DNA of 64,000 nucleotides from Tigriopus japonicus. Taxonomy: Eukaryota; Arthropoda; Copepoda; Harpacticoida; Harpacticidae. The position numbers and the translations under genes are program-made. Positions 34,457-45,411 of the stretch are shown here, piece after piece. Position 1 is the stretch's first letter; every line of letters starts with the position of its first letter. The DNA lies in the NCBI GenBank assembly GCA_010645155.1, contig JAAGOF010000088.1:298423-362422 (forward strand), read 5' to 3'. The notes under the pieces are model-generated. The model was not told where the DNA came from. It worked only from the letters and a program-made list of their open reading frames with translations, and did not search any database.

Positions 34457-36239
34457 AGGCTGGTCTACACGTGAAACAAAACGGCAAATATATGCGTAAA
34501 TCCGAGACAAAATTAGCTTGATGGCGAATATTATTTTCTGTAGTGATGGACCGAAAGCGCTTTCGGCCGAAATTTCGGTTTCGGATCGGTTATGCCTACC
34601 GAAACCGAAAGCAGACAAGCACTATATAAAATGGAGTTTGACAACAAAATCGAAAAAAATGGTCCAAAAATCTCTGAAATTTAAGTTTTAAGATTTTTCA
34701 AAATTTGCGACTACCCAACATCGAACACATTCTAATTTTTAAGGCGGATTTTGCATTTGAACAATTTTGTAAATAGTGAACACTGCTTTCGGTTTCGGTT
34801 TCGGTTTCGGTTAAGCCCTCTTTCGGCCGAAACTTTCGGTTTCGGTTATGAGCCCTTTCGGTCCATCACTTATTTTCTGTTTGTTAAATATTTCTGGCTT
34901 TGAACATGTTGAAAAATTATTTGTCCTTAGGCTAACTTTTTCTGGTCGACAATCGAAATACACATCGATGCATGCAGGGTGTCCATTCACGAAACGATTA
35001 TTGTTAAGTAAACAGTTTCAAATTAATGGATTGAAGGACAAAACAATAATCCTCTGACTTTTGACATTAAGATCGCCAAAATTAAACGTCATTTGTGACA
35101 GATTGCAAGGATCCACGGAAATGGACGGTATCAAAAGTCATCGATAATCAGTTGGTAGTGTTAAAGACTAGTCACGTCTCAAATGCGTCAACTGACAGGT
35201 TCGGAGGAGTTTACAAGGTAGCAACGTTGCCAAGTAGCAGTTTAGACTGCCAATGTTCACCAAAACCCAACTCAACAAAACCAAATGCCAGTGGAGAGTA
35301 GAGGTCTTAAAATGGTTGGGAGGGACAGGAAAAGGACTGAAAATGACAGTGGATATTGTCATTGTCCATAGCGTGGCGTTATGTGTAAGACTTTCCATCC
35401 AAATTAAATGATACTGAAGGAAAAAAAGTTTTGGGCAGAAAGCAAGATTGAAAAAAATGTCGTTGAAAAGAGACAATAGCTCAAATGCTATGATGGCAAA
35501 GCTCTATAGTTGACTTGCAAGTTTACTTCAGAGTGTGCTTGCCTGGTTTTCTCCATCGATTTGGCTTTTCTCGAATGTGACGGTCCGTTTCGATCTTGAA
35601 ATTCCCAAACATCTTTGATCGTTCACTCGCCCACTTTCAAAGCCATCACCTCCTGATTTCAGCTACCCCACATTTCTCCTTATGTCTCTTTCTCGCAGCC
35701 TTTTCAACCCCGCGCTTAGGAACAGGACAGGGGGCGTGCAATTTTTGACAGCGAATTTGAAGAAACACTGAAAGGAAGTTCACTTGGAGTTGGTTTGATC
35801 GGCGTTGAAGTGTTCGAATGGGAATGCTTCAACGACGCCAGAGAACTTCTCTCTTCGCATACTTCCAGTCATGCTTCTCGTCGATCAAACCTCATGTTAA
35901 GGTCAAATGGTGAGAAGGTTTACTTAAAGTTGACTTGAAGTCAATGCTACTAGCACACCTTGGCGCACGCTTAACATACCAGCTAATATGTGGCAGTAAA
36001 CAATTCAATTTCTAAATTACGGGACTCTATTAAAGGTGACTGTTTTTTAAACAGTATTTAGCAGTACCAGTTTGAAACAATTTGAAAAAATGGGCAACAC
36101 TTTGGCCAAGGGGAAAAATATTTGACAAACTGCACGTTCACGTGTAGAAGCAACAGAAAGGAAACATTTGGCAACACCAAACATTTTTGGAATATTTGAC
36201 AAATAATCTAGCCAAAATGTTTCATGTGTAGGCCGGCCT
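34457..36239. mobile_element. TAA-flanked DNA element 1 in the THAP exon
   Basis: Ends AGGCTGGTCTACACGTGAAA and, reverse-complemented from the right, AGGCCGGCCTACACATGAAA; TAA borders both sides (34454-34456 and 36240-36242). A 3-bp TAA duplication suggests PIF/Harbinger; TTAA-type targets as used by piggyBac are an alternative. No transposase. It contains a nested hAT MITE. Confidence 0.8.
34541..34871. mobile_element. hAT MITE, family TAGTGATGGACCGAAA, copy 1
   Basis: This 331-bp palindromic element has TTTCGG-rich ends and is flanked by exact 8-bp copies of ATTTTCTG (34533-34540, 34872-34879). It is nested in TAA-flanked element 1. Confidence 0.92.
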
Positions 36240-36709
36240 TAATGGTGCAATTACACTACACTTGTTTTGTGGCATTTTAACGGCACTTATGTGAGTCACA
36301 TCGCATTTGAGCTACAAATGTGTCACATTTCCGACTTGGAACATGTTCTAATTTTGTGTGATGTGAAGCACATTTTGTGACGTTCGTGTGCTAAAACGTC
36401 ATGAGAAAGTCCGACGTGACCAAAAACTCAAATCTCAATATAAGACAATATTCATTCATTTGAACTCAACAATCTAATTTCCATGTTAAAAAAGAAGCTA
36501 GTGTCTCAAATAGAATTTAAAAATACTTGGTTGATTTAATTTTTTGGATTATGATCACATCAAGGTTGAATTAAGAAAAGACGCTTTGGTCAACTTGGCT
36601 TTTCGAAAGACATTGTGCAAGTGTTGTCATAAAGGTTGAAAATTAGAGGTTATGCGCCTTGAAAATTAAAATTTCAATGACTGAAAAAGTAAAAAGAATA
36701 CACGAGATT

Positions 36710-36965
36710 GTTTGTTTTTTGTTTGTTTGTTGAGGAGTCAGAACGCAGCTTCGATCTGATAGAGGCTGTCCGCCATATGGGGATATTGCCGCTCCACTTG
36801 GACAAGCTAACAAGCAAGCATTAATTTTTACCTCACCCTCGGGAATGACCCCAGGTACGCCCATTTAAGCCGTCAAGGGCCGTGACTTCTGCATGTAACT
36901 GAATACCACAGGCCACTAGAACTCGGCAAGCCCGGGATCGAACCGGGGCTTGCCTTGTTTGCATT
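36710..36965 (-). repeat. SINE-like element with tRNA-type B box
   Basis: On the minus strand it begins GGCAAGCCCCGGTTCGATCC, containing a good RNA polymerase III B box, and ends in a CAAACAAACAAAAAAC-type tail. Its 5' part recurs at about 46630-46685 and its 3' part at about 13890-13990. The A box is missing or lost. Confidence 0.6.
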
Positions 36966-37082
36966 GAAAGACAGTTCAACGCTAAATTTTGACTCCGAAG
37001 AGTTGAGTTTGGAAAGTTGAGTTTTTTTTGCATTTGAAAGACGGTTCAAATGCTAAATTTTGACTCCGAAGAGTTGAGTTTT

Positions 37083-37163
37083 GAGGGTGGCAGTCAGCCG
37101 GGATCGAACCCCAGTTTTCCGCATGACAAACCGACGCAGTACGGACTACGCCATGCCTCACCC
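37083..37163 (-). pseudogene. tRNA-derived sequence (tRNA-Asp-like) or SINE head
   Basis: On the minus strand TGGCGTAGTCCG fits the A box and GGTTCGATCCC the B box at normal spacing, and GGGTG at the 5' end pairs with CACCC at the 3' end. The would-be anticodon loop TTGTCAT contains GTC (Asp). D-stem and anticodon-stem pairing is poor, so I read it as a tRNA pseudogene or the head of a SINE. Confidence 0.55.
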
Positions 37164-37784
37164 CTTAGAATACACGAGAATGAAAGCCAAGCAAAATACA
37201 AATTAGAATATGTCTGTCAACAATAATGAACTTAAAACTTGTCTCTCAAGTAAAAGAAAACAGAATTGTCATTTCAAATTCTTTAGTGGAAAGATTTGTC
37301 TGTTTATAAAAGAAACGCCACGAAAGAATAATGAAGTCACGTCATATGACATTGATAAGTATATTTCATTGATTCACCAATCTTGCAAGTTCCAACACGT
37401 TTCCCCGCGTCAATAGAATTTCATTATATGGAATCCCTGACGGTTAGCTGTAGGATGGGAAAGGAGATTTGAGGAATTTGATCCAATAACCCAGTAAATG
37501 CAAATGTGTAATCCAAAGCGATGTGACTCACATAAGTGCCGTTAAAATGCGACAAAACATGTGTACTGTAATTGTACCTTAAGCCAAAAGATCGTGTTAA
37601 TACTAATACGGCAACGGTATGTGAAAAGCACATTTGCTCAGATAGTTACCAACGAGACCTAAAAAGTGAGCTTCTTGGCCTACCTGTGAAAAAACGTCTC
37701 AAAAAGAAGGCAGTTCCCTCTCTGAATCTGATCAACCCCAATGTGACAAAATTGTGCATCGGAAAGCCTTGACCTGACCTTGCA

Positions 37785-38205
37785 TTCACCTCGAACCATT
37801 AGATATCAGAAAAAGGAGGCCAAAGTTTTAGCCGAGACTCTTTGTTCACAGGTGAAGATTGTGGAACCGAAAGTATCGGTCCTAACTATCTTCCGATCTG
37901 GGAGGCGACTCATCTGCAGCACTAGATAAACCACAAATATCCCTCTCTTTGACAACAGATTGTGGTGGCTCAGAGATAGGGGGAGTTGGGGTTTGCGCCT
38001 CCACGAGGGTTTTTGTTTCAAACGTTTTTCAGTAAATGTTGTTTGTTTTTCTATATTATTAGGTATGTTTAGGTTAGGTTAGGCTTAGTTAGGTTAGGTT
38101 AGGTTAAGTTTAAGTTTAGTTCAGATAATCTTTGCTCTTCCTGTCAATATTTTGTCCATATCTATGACGGTATGACTCATCTCCCAGATCGAAAGACATT
38201 CAGGG
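37785..38205. repeat. Short inverted duplication with TTAGG run at one edge
   Basis: CTCCCAGATCG(G/A)AAGA occurs as reverse complement at about 37890-37905 and directly at 38180-38195. Between them lies an interrupted (TTAGG)n tract at 38065-38115. The minus strand of 37790-38010 reads a proline- and serine-rich open stretch (PPISEPPQSVVKERDICGLS) that would suit a linker after a THAP domain. Confidence 0.45.
38062..38118. repeat. Interstitial TTAGG-type repeat
   Basis: About seven TTAGG units, some altered (GGCTTAG, TTAAG), in plus orientation. TTAGG is the usual arthropod telomere unit. Confidence 0.7.
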
Positions 38206-38438
38206 GCCATAAACCGAAAGTCAAGTGCGCTTTTGCTCAATGTGATATTCTTAGGGTGGAACAAACGGACTATCTGAAAATTGAGTTACTGCAAGTTAAG
38301 AAAGAATTAAGACGAGAGCGACTTAAGATACCACAAATGACCAAGAAGGTAAAGAGGTTACAATCACAACGGCACAAAGATTCAATCGCCGGTGATGTCC
38401 TTCGAAAACGATTTTCCTCAACAAGAGCCAAGGCTTGA
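38172..38438 (+). pseudogene. Coiled-coil segment, probably of the THAP/P-like protein
   Basis: The frame includes TDYLKIELLQVKKELRRERL followed by KVKRLQSQR, a charged leucine-spaced helix like the zipper that follows the THAP domain in P-element transposases and many THAP proteins. It lies on the same strand and 400 bp downstream of the THAP half-domain. No splice sites tie it firmly to either side. Confidence 0.45.
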
Positions 38439-38926
38439 TTATCTAAGACAAAGCAAAGACATTTGCCTTCTTAGTCGTTGTACTCAAGAGCGATGGCTTC
38501 AAGACTTCAAGTGTCAACCTGGATTTCCAAAATGACAGTATCCGAGTAATCAAGGAAGTAAGCCGTACCATGGATATCTAGACCCTGGATGTAACCATGG
38601 ATATCTAGACCCTGGATGTCGTACGGGAAATCGAGGTGACGGCTTGGTTGGCTAGAGGAGGGAATGAAGCAAGTTTTTCATTTCTTGGTGTTGTTAGCTC
38701 ATTTTTAATGATCTTGTTTAACTATGAACGTAAAATTCTTCTATTTTTATGTTGCATGAAATACTATCTAACCATTTAATTGTTAAGGGGAAGGTTATTT
38801 GGTGTGATATTTAATAAGAGGTTTTGTGCCGCCCGACATTTATATTTCCGATCTGTCCTTATTCTCTTTCTACTCTTCTCCCCGATACTCGATTCATTCT
38901 ATTCCCGTTCTTGGTCCGATCCAGAC

Positions 38927-40307
38927 TAGAGGGCTAAATGGAGAGAAGAGACACTCCCACTCAGCCGCTTGCGTGGTAAATTGCTTTGGCTTTGGTATCC
39001 TGGAGTTGGGCAGAGCACCTCAAAGTGCTCTAAAAAGAAGAGTGGCTCGACTGCCCAGGCAGAAATTTGTCAATTTTTGAGCTGATATTGTAGACAAACG
39101 GGTCACAAAAATAACTTCTTTTACCATTAGTATCCAAGCCCATTGTCATCCCAACACCCAAAGCACACTCAAACATGAAATACGTTGGTCAAATTCGAAT
39201 TTGAGAATGTCAGAAATGTTATGATTAAAAGGTTGTGTTATCCTGAGATTATTCTTTTCGTAGTTAAACACTCCGACTTCGTAACATAGATATGTATAGA
39301 AATGACATTTTCATTTTTGTGGGACAATAGGTGGAAAATGGTTTTGTTAATGCGCCCAAAGTTTCCAAGGAATATTGATGTATTAATTATCAAAAGTTAG
39401 AGAGCACTGGGCATTGACAAACTGATGGCATTGCACCATTGCTTAAATGATTCTTGGTCTTGATCATTGAAGCCTCAGTTCAGGAGCTCTTTTCCAACAC
39501 AAATGAAACCACTGTTTCAAAACCACTCTTTGATATGCCTCAGACACCAAAATTGCTTTGGCACTCACAAATACTATTGGCCAAACATCCAAATCAATGT
39601 TCAAAGCCAGAGCATGGGGGATTATGGGCACTATTGAAAAGCAAGCTTGGCTCAAAAAGTTCTTTAGAGCCTTTGAATCAATGACATAATTGTGGCATCT
39701 GAAAACACAGGTATTCCTACCCACTGCAATTGGCTTTTTAGATGAGATAACACGCAATTTGAAGCTTTTTCTTCTCTTGACTGTCTTAACGTTCTTTGTC
39801 GTCGTTTACACTTAAGCCCAAGTTGGCAGGTGATTGCAAAAGGTGACCATTCTTTCCTGGAGGGAGTTAACCCCAGAATCATGCGACAAAATCATAGGGA
39901 GAGTTGACTGAGCCCGTCCTATCTATGCATATCTATGCTTTGAAATACAACTGGACAGCGGGCCAGGTTGACCAACGAGTCCTAAATGTCAAACGGTTTG
40001 AAAGTTTTAAATGGTACTCTTGAATTGATATTTGAATATACCCTCTGGATACAAATTATTTTCTGATTTTTAATAATTTGACCCATAGTCATGTTGGTTG
40101 AGTTGCAAGTACATTTCTTGAACTAAGTCCAACTCATTGATGGAGCTTGGAACCCTTTTTGCATTTCGAGTGAAAGCACAAGCACATGAGGTTATTGACG
40201 AATTTTTGAATTTGGCGCCATGACTGGGGAAGCAGAGAAACAGCAAACTGTGTTCATAACAAAACCCTTGCTCATGGGAGTGACATTTCTCTCCATTTAG
40301 CCCTCTA
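38927..40307. mobile_element. hAT-type non-autonomous element with exact 8-bp duplication
   Basis: The ends TAGAGGGCTAAATGGAGAGA (right end reverse-complemented matches) are bordered by ATCCAGAC at 38919-38926 and 40308-40315. The 1381-bp interior has short open frames (39454-39684 plus, 39464-39882 minus) with no hAT transposase motif that I can see. Confidence 0.9.
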
Positions 40308-40531
40308 ATCCAGACCTCTCCATTCTCTTACCCAGAAATATATATTCGATTATTTTATCATTCGGTGAACATCATTCCGTTATTGTAGTCATATTTGCAT
40401 CTTTCTTCCTGAATGGTTGATTTTAACCATGCGATTTTTTTGCTACCAATACATTATTTCACATTATATAGACCAGTTTGCAACACTTTACTTCCTAATC
40501 CTTCTCATCTATTTTACAACGTGGCTGATAA

Positions 40532-40690
40532 CTAAGGCCCGGAAAAATGTTTCCAAAAAAGTGACAAAATATCCAATATATATTTTCTTCAAAAGCCAAA
40601 AATATTTGGGAAAAAGCCGTATATTAAAGAAATATTATTTTGACAACGCCATTATTTGGCATTTTTGTCTTTGTGCACCGATTTTTCAAA
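40532..40690 (-). repeat. Interspersed repeat family, copy 2 (inverted relative to 8771-8922)
   Basis: Begins GGCCCGGAAAAATGTTTCC and ends TTTGTGCACCGAT, the reverse complement of the 8.8-kb copy. Confidence 0.6.
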
Positions 40691-41080
40691 TTTGTTTTTT
40701 GTTAATTTGATTCAGTTTGCCATTTTTGGAGGCATACTTGATGTAATTGATCTAACATTACAATTTTCAATTTGCCTCAATAGATGGCGCAGTTTTTTCC
40801 TGAATGGCAGTAGTTTTGGTTGTGAATGTCCGATCTCTGTATAAATGTCATTTTGTAGAGATTTTTGTACCTTGGGTTCTTGGTTCATTTTGGGTAAGCC
40901 CTCTTGAGCTAAGGTCACTCATTTGTTTTCCTCAATTTTGCCTGAAATATTTTTTCTTACTCAAATATTCGAGAAAATATTTATTTTTTCCTTGAAACAG
41001 TCAAAATATTTAAAAAATCAAGGAAAAACTGAGAAATATTTTTAAAATATTTCATATTTTAAAGAATTTATTTCCGGGCC

Positions 41081-42660
41081 CTATTGATAACATTGATTTA
41101 TACATGTGTTTATTTAGGTATATTTTAACAATAAGTATTTCATTACATTTTGTTTATGCACTAGAATATATAACACTATATCCTTCCAGGACATAGTTTC
41201 CCCTAATTTTAGTTGCATTTGTGGCCTAATTTATCAGTTTTATTGTTTTCAAACAGAGGATAGACAGTCTTTGCATTTATCCTGAAGTATTTTTCCAATC
41301 TGGGTGAGAGGAATAAAGGACTAAGCAATTTTCCGTGGAACACCTCAGAAGCACATCCTACTCACAAACGTATAAACGGTTTGAGAAACTATGGTAGTTA
41401 TAAGCACAAAAACTTACATCAAAGTGGAATTTTTCAAAACAAAAGCTTAGCTGACAGTGATGTGGCTTTTAATGTTCTGGAAAAGTTGATGAAACTATAA
41501 ACTTTCTGTGAAAAGGCTGTTTCAAAGTGAACTGGATTTGATAGATTGTCCAAGAGTTTTGTATCATAAGTAAAATGGGGAACAGACCCCAAACCAAACA
41601 TTTGATGGAGGGCTTAAGATTGAACACACTTTTGACTTCTATTTGCTCATCTTGACTTGTTGATCTTAATGGAGCAATGCTATGTTAGGCATAATTGTAG
41701 CAACATTGCTAAGCCATCATTTGTTTTTTACATGAAAGGGCAACATACAATTCTAGACAAAAAATTATGTTTAACAACATTGGTCACCACATGGGACCTA
41801 AACTTTTGACAAATACAACCAGCAAGTAAAATGTATGAACAATGTAATAAAAAGAAAAAAGTTACCAATAAACAAATGCTCAATGCAAATGGCAAGTGAA
41901 TTGAAAGCACAAAATTTTGATCACTTTGTCAATTCCATATGTTTGCACCTTTTAGGACTGTACAGTCCATTGCACAATTAAGTTAAAACAAACACCTTTT
42001 GCTCCAATTCTTCTCATTTTTCTTCATCATAACACCTTGGTGAGAGCAAACACCTTATGACTTGAAAAAGTTAACATAAAGACCTTAGAAAGCCAGTTCT
42101 TAGTGCCCTAAACTTTTTTGGATTATGTGTTTAATAAATGTGGAGATAGGTTTCATTCTGCCAAACAAAATTGGCCATTAACTATTTTAGCCTTGCTGTG
42201 ATGCATCCAAAAGAAACAACCAAAATGAGGTGAATTGCAGAATATTGGTTATTCATACTTCAAAAAAAATCTATATTTGCCCACCTTTGTATGCACTTCA
42301 GTAGATCCCAATGAATGGAAACTCCTGAACATATCTTTCAACACTTGTGTTTGTTGGTCATTAGTGGCAGAAGTTCCCCACCACTCATAGAGCCCCTTTA
42401 ATATCACCCTGGTGCCCACCACTTCACTTCACACCCTTTCAAAAAAGTCTGAAGACCACATTTGACTTGTTTTTTATGGATTTTTGTTTCCTGATGCTTT
42501 AAATTCAACCACAACCAGGAACAAACTGAAATGCTTCCTTTATACACAACTACTGGCATTGTCAAGAGTCACAAACATTTCGAGGGCAAGTCAAATTTCT
42601 AATCTTGTGTCAAAGTAATTTGAAACATGATTAATGAGATGGACCCAAAACAAACTTCAT
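41081..42660. other. AT-rich spacer, no recognisable gene
   Basis: No domain-bearing ORF on either strand and no clear terminal repeats. If the THAP and C-terminal pieces ever formed one gene, its catalytic core should lie here or before, but I do not see it. Confidence 0.4.
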
Positions 42661-42664
42661 TGTT

Positions 42665-43072
42665 GATTGTAATCGCGAAGGATTGGCCTACATTGCCGGA
42701 TATTTGGCCTACAAGTTAAGGCAGGAGTGTCCTGAACTTGGGCAAAAAACGTCTGAATTTACCTGGCCAGCCGATTCCGATCTTGTGTCCGCCCCTTGGA
42801 TCATCTATCTGTCCAGAGGGAGCCTTCAGATACCTTCTCCCGATTTACTTGCTTATTGTTTGATATTCGAAAAGCATTTATTGGATTTTCATGGATCTGA
42901 CATTTGTCGAGAACTTATGGTGATAGAAAGTTTCAAAAAAGTCATTATGAACAAATTCGGGGAGAAGTATAATTCAAAACTGTGTGCTTTGTTTTCAAAA
43001 CTGCGTACTTTCATTCGTATTAAGTACCTAAATTCAAAACAATCTTCAGCAAAATCTAAAGAAAAAAATTGA
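42665..43072 (+). pseudogene. C-terminal part of a THAP/P-element-like transposase
   Basis: The frame reads YIAGYLAYKLR, then CPELGQKTSEF, WIIYLSRGSLQIPS and finally FSKLRTFIRIKYLN. This series is typical of the end of P-element-like and THAP9-like proteins in animals. It ends at a TGA with an AATAAA-type signal about 75 bp on (ATAATAAACC). No catalytic domain is visible upstream, so it is either a last exon or a truncated remnant. Confidence 0.55.
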
Positions 43073-43504
43073 ACTCTAAAGCAGAGTGGCCAATTTCAGA
43101 TAAAATATGTTAGTTCAATGTCTTGTGACTTGTTCTGAGTATATAATAAACCGCTTTTATTTTATGAAATACATTTGCATTGTTGGACCACCGTTAATGA
43201 AACAGAATTATAGTCAAAAACATGTTTGTGCAATGTTGGATATAAGAATATCATCCACGTACATTAGGAAATTGGGAAAGTAATCTGAATCTAGAGCGTG
43301 TCTCCGTATGATTTCTAAGAACAGCAATGCCGCATCCTAAACAGAATTTTCCAAGTCAGTTTCAAGTGTAAAAAGAAACTGTAAGGTCAGTAAAGAAATA
43401 GTAAAGTTTTGCAAGTTCAATAAGATTTAAAGACATACAGTATATTTGATTTAAAGATTTATTTTTTACCTCAAAGCTTGTGTCAAATGTCTGGAAATTG
43501 CTAA

Positions 43505-43855
43505 GTGCTTCTGCAGCTCAAAAACCACGACGTGATTCATAAGGTCAAGGGGTGGTCTGATCGGTGTTCCTTTGAAAAGCATCCATGGATGAATTTAGAC
43601 ATAAATGGCTTTGTTAAAGCAAGCATATTGAGCACGTTTCTTGAGGTTTACATCATTTCAAATTGGTACAAAATGCTATCAAACATGACTAATTTATTTA
43701 AAAGTTCTAACAGTAGTTTTATTTTCGACTTTGATGGTAACATTAAACAAGCAAACCGGATCAGTTTCATAGGTAAAACTGGTCGAATTTTGGTCGAAAA
43801 AAGTGAAAAACGATCCGGGTATGTGCAAATTTATAATCCCAAGCAAATAATTTAA
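43505..43855 (+). other. Unrecognised 116-codon open frame
   Basis: A possible acceptor (TGCTTCTGCAG) sits at its start, so it may be an exon. The composition looks protein-like (HPWMNLDINGFVKASILSTF) but no family is recognised. Confidence 0.25.
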
Positions 43856-43893
43856 ATATTTGATGACAAATAAAAAGTGAAAAGTTTTTCAGT

Positions 43894-44190
43894 AGTGATG
43901 TGACTTGGGCGCTTGGGCAAGCTTTTTTCGTGATTTCGTACACTGGGGTCACCAATATACTATCAGTGAAATGGTATTCCCTTCTGCCTACCTGTCTTCA
44001 TAAACCGATTTTTCATTAAGAAGCACTGAAACGGCCCCCGACTTTTGTAACTTTGGATCAGGGTTGCAAATTAACCTCAAATTTGAGTTTGCTTGAGTTA
44101 GTTAGCAAAGCACAAAATTTCCATTAGGTGACCCTACCTTGCAACCTCCCGTGAAAAAACTTGCCCAAGCCCAGATTTCACATCACTAAT
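43894..44190. mobile_element. MITE with TAGTGATGTGA termini
   Basis: The left end TAGTGATGTGACTTGGGCGC then TTGGGCAAG faces a right end whose reverse complement is TTAGTGATGTGAAATCTGGG then CTTGGGCAAG. hAT-like termini. The flanking 8-mers do not match, so the duplication is lost or the ends are misplaced. Confidence 0.65.
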
Positions 44191-44349
44191 GTCTAAGCAT
44201 AAAATCACGATCACCATATTCCAAACCAAAACAACGTAAGGTTCATTAGATTGACGCAAGGTTACGAAATTACTATCGCAACCTACCGTTTTCACTGAGT
44301 ATGATTTGATATCATATTGATTGATTTTATACAATATTCCTCAATAGTC

Positions 44350-44507
44350 TAAGGCTCGGATAAATATTTAGTTTTGCTGCGGAGCAGAATCCCAGACGTT
44401 TCACAACGTAGTGTTTGCTGATGGCTGATCGTCAGTTGACCCTACTCTTTGGAACGTGTGGAATTTCTGCTCCACAGAAAAACTGAATATATCTCCGAGC
44501 CTTACGT
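44350..44507. mobile_element. Short palindromic MITE
   Basis: TAAGGCTCGGATAAATATT, GTTTTGCTG and GGAGCAGAAT at the left pair with the reverse complement of the right side over about 55 bp. Non-coding. Confidence 0.75.
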
Positions 44508-45088
44508 CATTACCTCCAAAATATTATATCTTGTCATTTATCATAAATAAAAGATAAATCTGAAGTTGAAACCTAAGGCTTTGTTCAATACTATATTGCA
44601 ACAAAAAAAAAACAGAGATGTGATTAGCTTTGTTCTAATTGGCTCTAAAATATGATTGAAAATTATAGGGTTGATTTAAATTTTCATTTTGTGCACTTTT
44701 TGTCAAAATTAAATAGACTGAAGCTTTTTGTGAATATTGAATTTGATTTATTTTGGGTTATATCCTGAAGAGGATTTGATTTCATTCATTATCTTTTCTT
44801 TTTAAGCATAAGAATATTCAGCAAATGATGGTTTTTCCTTTTGATATATTCTCGGTATATAATGATCTCTATACCCTATTTATAATTGGCTTTCTCATTT
44901 TGAATTTTATTTTTGCGACCTATGGTAATATCAGGGTTTACAAATTATACATGTTTTATTTACATTAAATCAAATGACATGTCAAAATGCGGAAATCGTT
45001 AAATCAGGGAGCAAATTTGTGATATCACAGATGAGTTAACTACTCTGTTTCAGTTATTGGTAACTTGTACATATATTTAGTTGAGCTA
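44508..45088. other. AT-rich spacer
   Basis: Nothing supported. Confidence 0.4.
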
Positions 45089-45096
45089 CTTCATAG

Positions 45097-45403
45097 TAGT
45101 GATGTGTTTCGAACCAGGATTGCTGCCAGTTTTGACTCGGAAGTTTATCACTGTTAAAAAGGGCACGTTGGATTGAACTTTTTGAAAAGACCTAAACAGG
45201 GACCAATTTGGCAACACTCGAACTAGTTCGATTTTGAGTTTCATGGATAGTTATAAAAATGGATTTCGAGTTGGCAGTGCTGCCATATTTTATGGCAGAT
45301 AAGGTCTATTGTTTGTTGAAAAGTTTAGTTGTGGTCAGACTTTTGACCCTAAAAACCAAAATGGCAAAACTCTGCCAAAAATCCAACTTAAAACACATCA
45401 GTA
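45097..45403. mobile_element. hAT MITE with exact 8-bp duplication CTTCATAG
   Basis: The ends TAGTGATGTGTTTCGAACCA and, reverse-complemented, TACTGATGTGTTTTAAGTTG are bordered by CTTCATAG at 45089-45096 and 45404-45411. 307 bp, non-coding. Confidence 0.9.
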
Positions 45404-45411
45404 CTTCATAG

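Larger units (their letters stand above)
36243..37579. mobile_element. TAA-flanked DNA element 2 in the THAP exon
   Basis: The left end (36243-36330) and right end (37500-37579) share an inverted repeat of about 70 bp, including GCATTTTAACGGCACTTATG and TGAGTCACATCGC. TAA (also TTAA) borders both ends. The interior holds a SINE-like copy and a tRNA-like pseudogene. No transposase. Confidence 0.82.
34338..37771 (+). pseudogene. THAP zinc-finger coding region interrupted by two transposons
   Basis: The first half (34338-34456) encodes CAVAAC and FP, ending in LWLIAC. The second half resumes at 37583 with KDRVN and VCEKH, then RDLKSELLGLP and KAVPSLNL. If the two elements between are removed and one TAA is kept, the reading frame is continuous. 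The result is a full THAP signature: C-x4-C, 38 residues, C-x2-H, with the conserved P, W and an AVPSLNL box. THAP domains bind DNA and head P-element transposases and host THAP proteins. The frame ends at a stop at 37769-37771. Interrupted as it stands, it cannot make a THAP domain unless the whole 3.1 kb is spliced out; no good donor is placed to do this. Confidence 0.82.

Noticed and set aside
37083..37163. A functional tRNA-Asp gene
   Set aside because: A and B boxes fit but the anticodon and D stems do not pair, so I list it as a tRNA-derived pseudogene or SINE head.
36239..37582. piggyBac assignment from the TTAA flanks
   Set aside because: Element 1 has GTAA on the left, and the ends lack piggyBac-type CCC termini; a TAA duplication explains both elements better, though TTAA targeting is not excluded.
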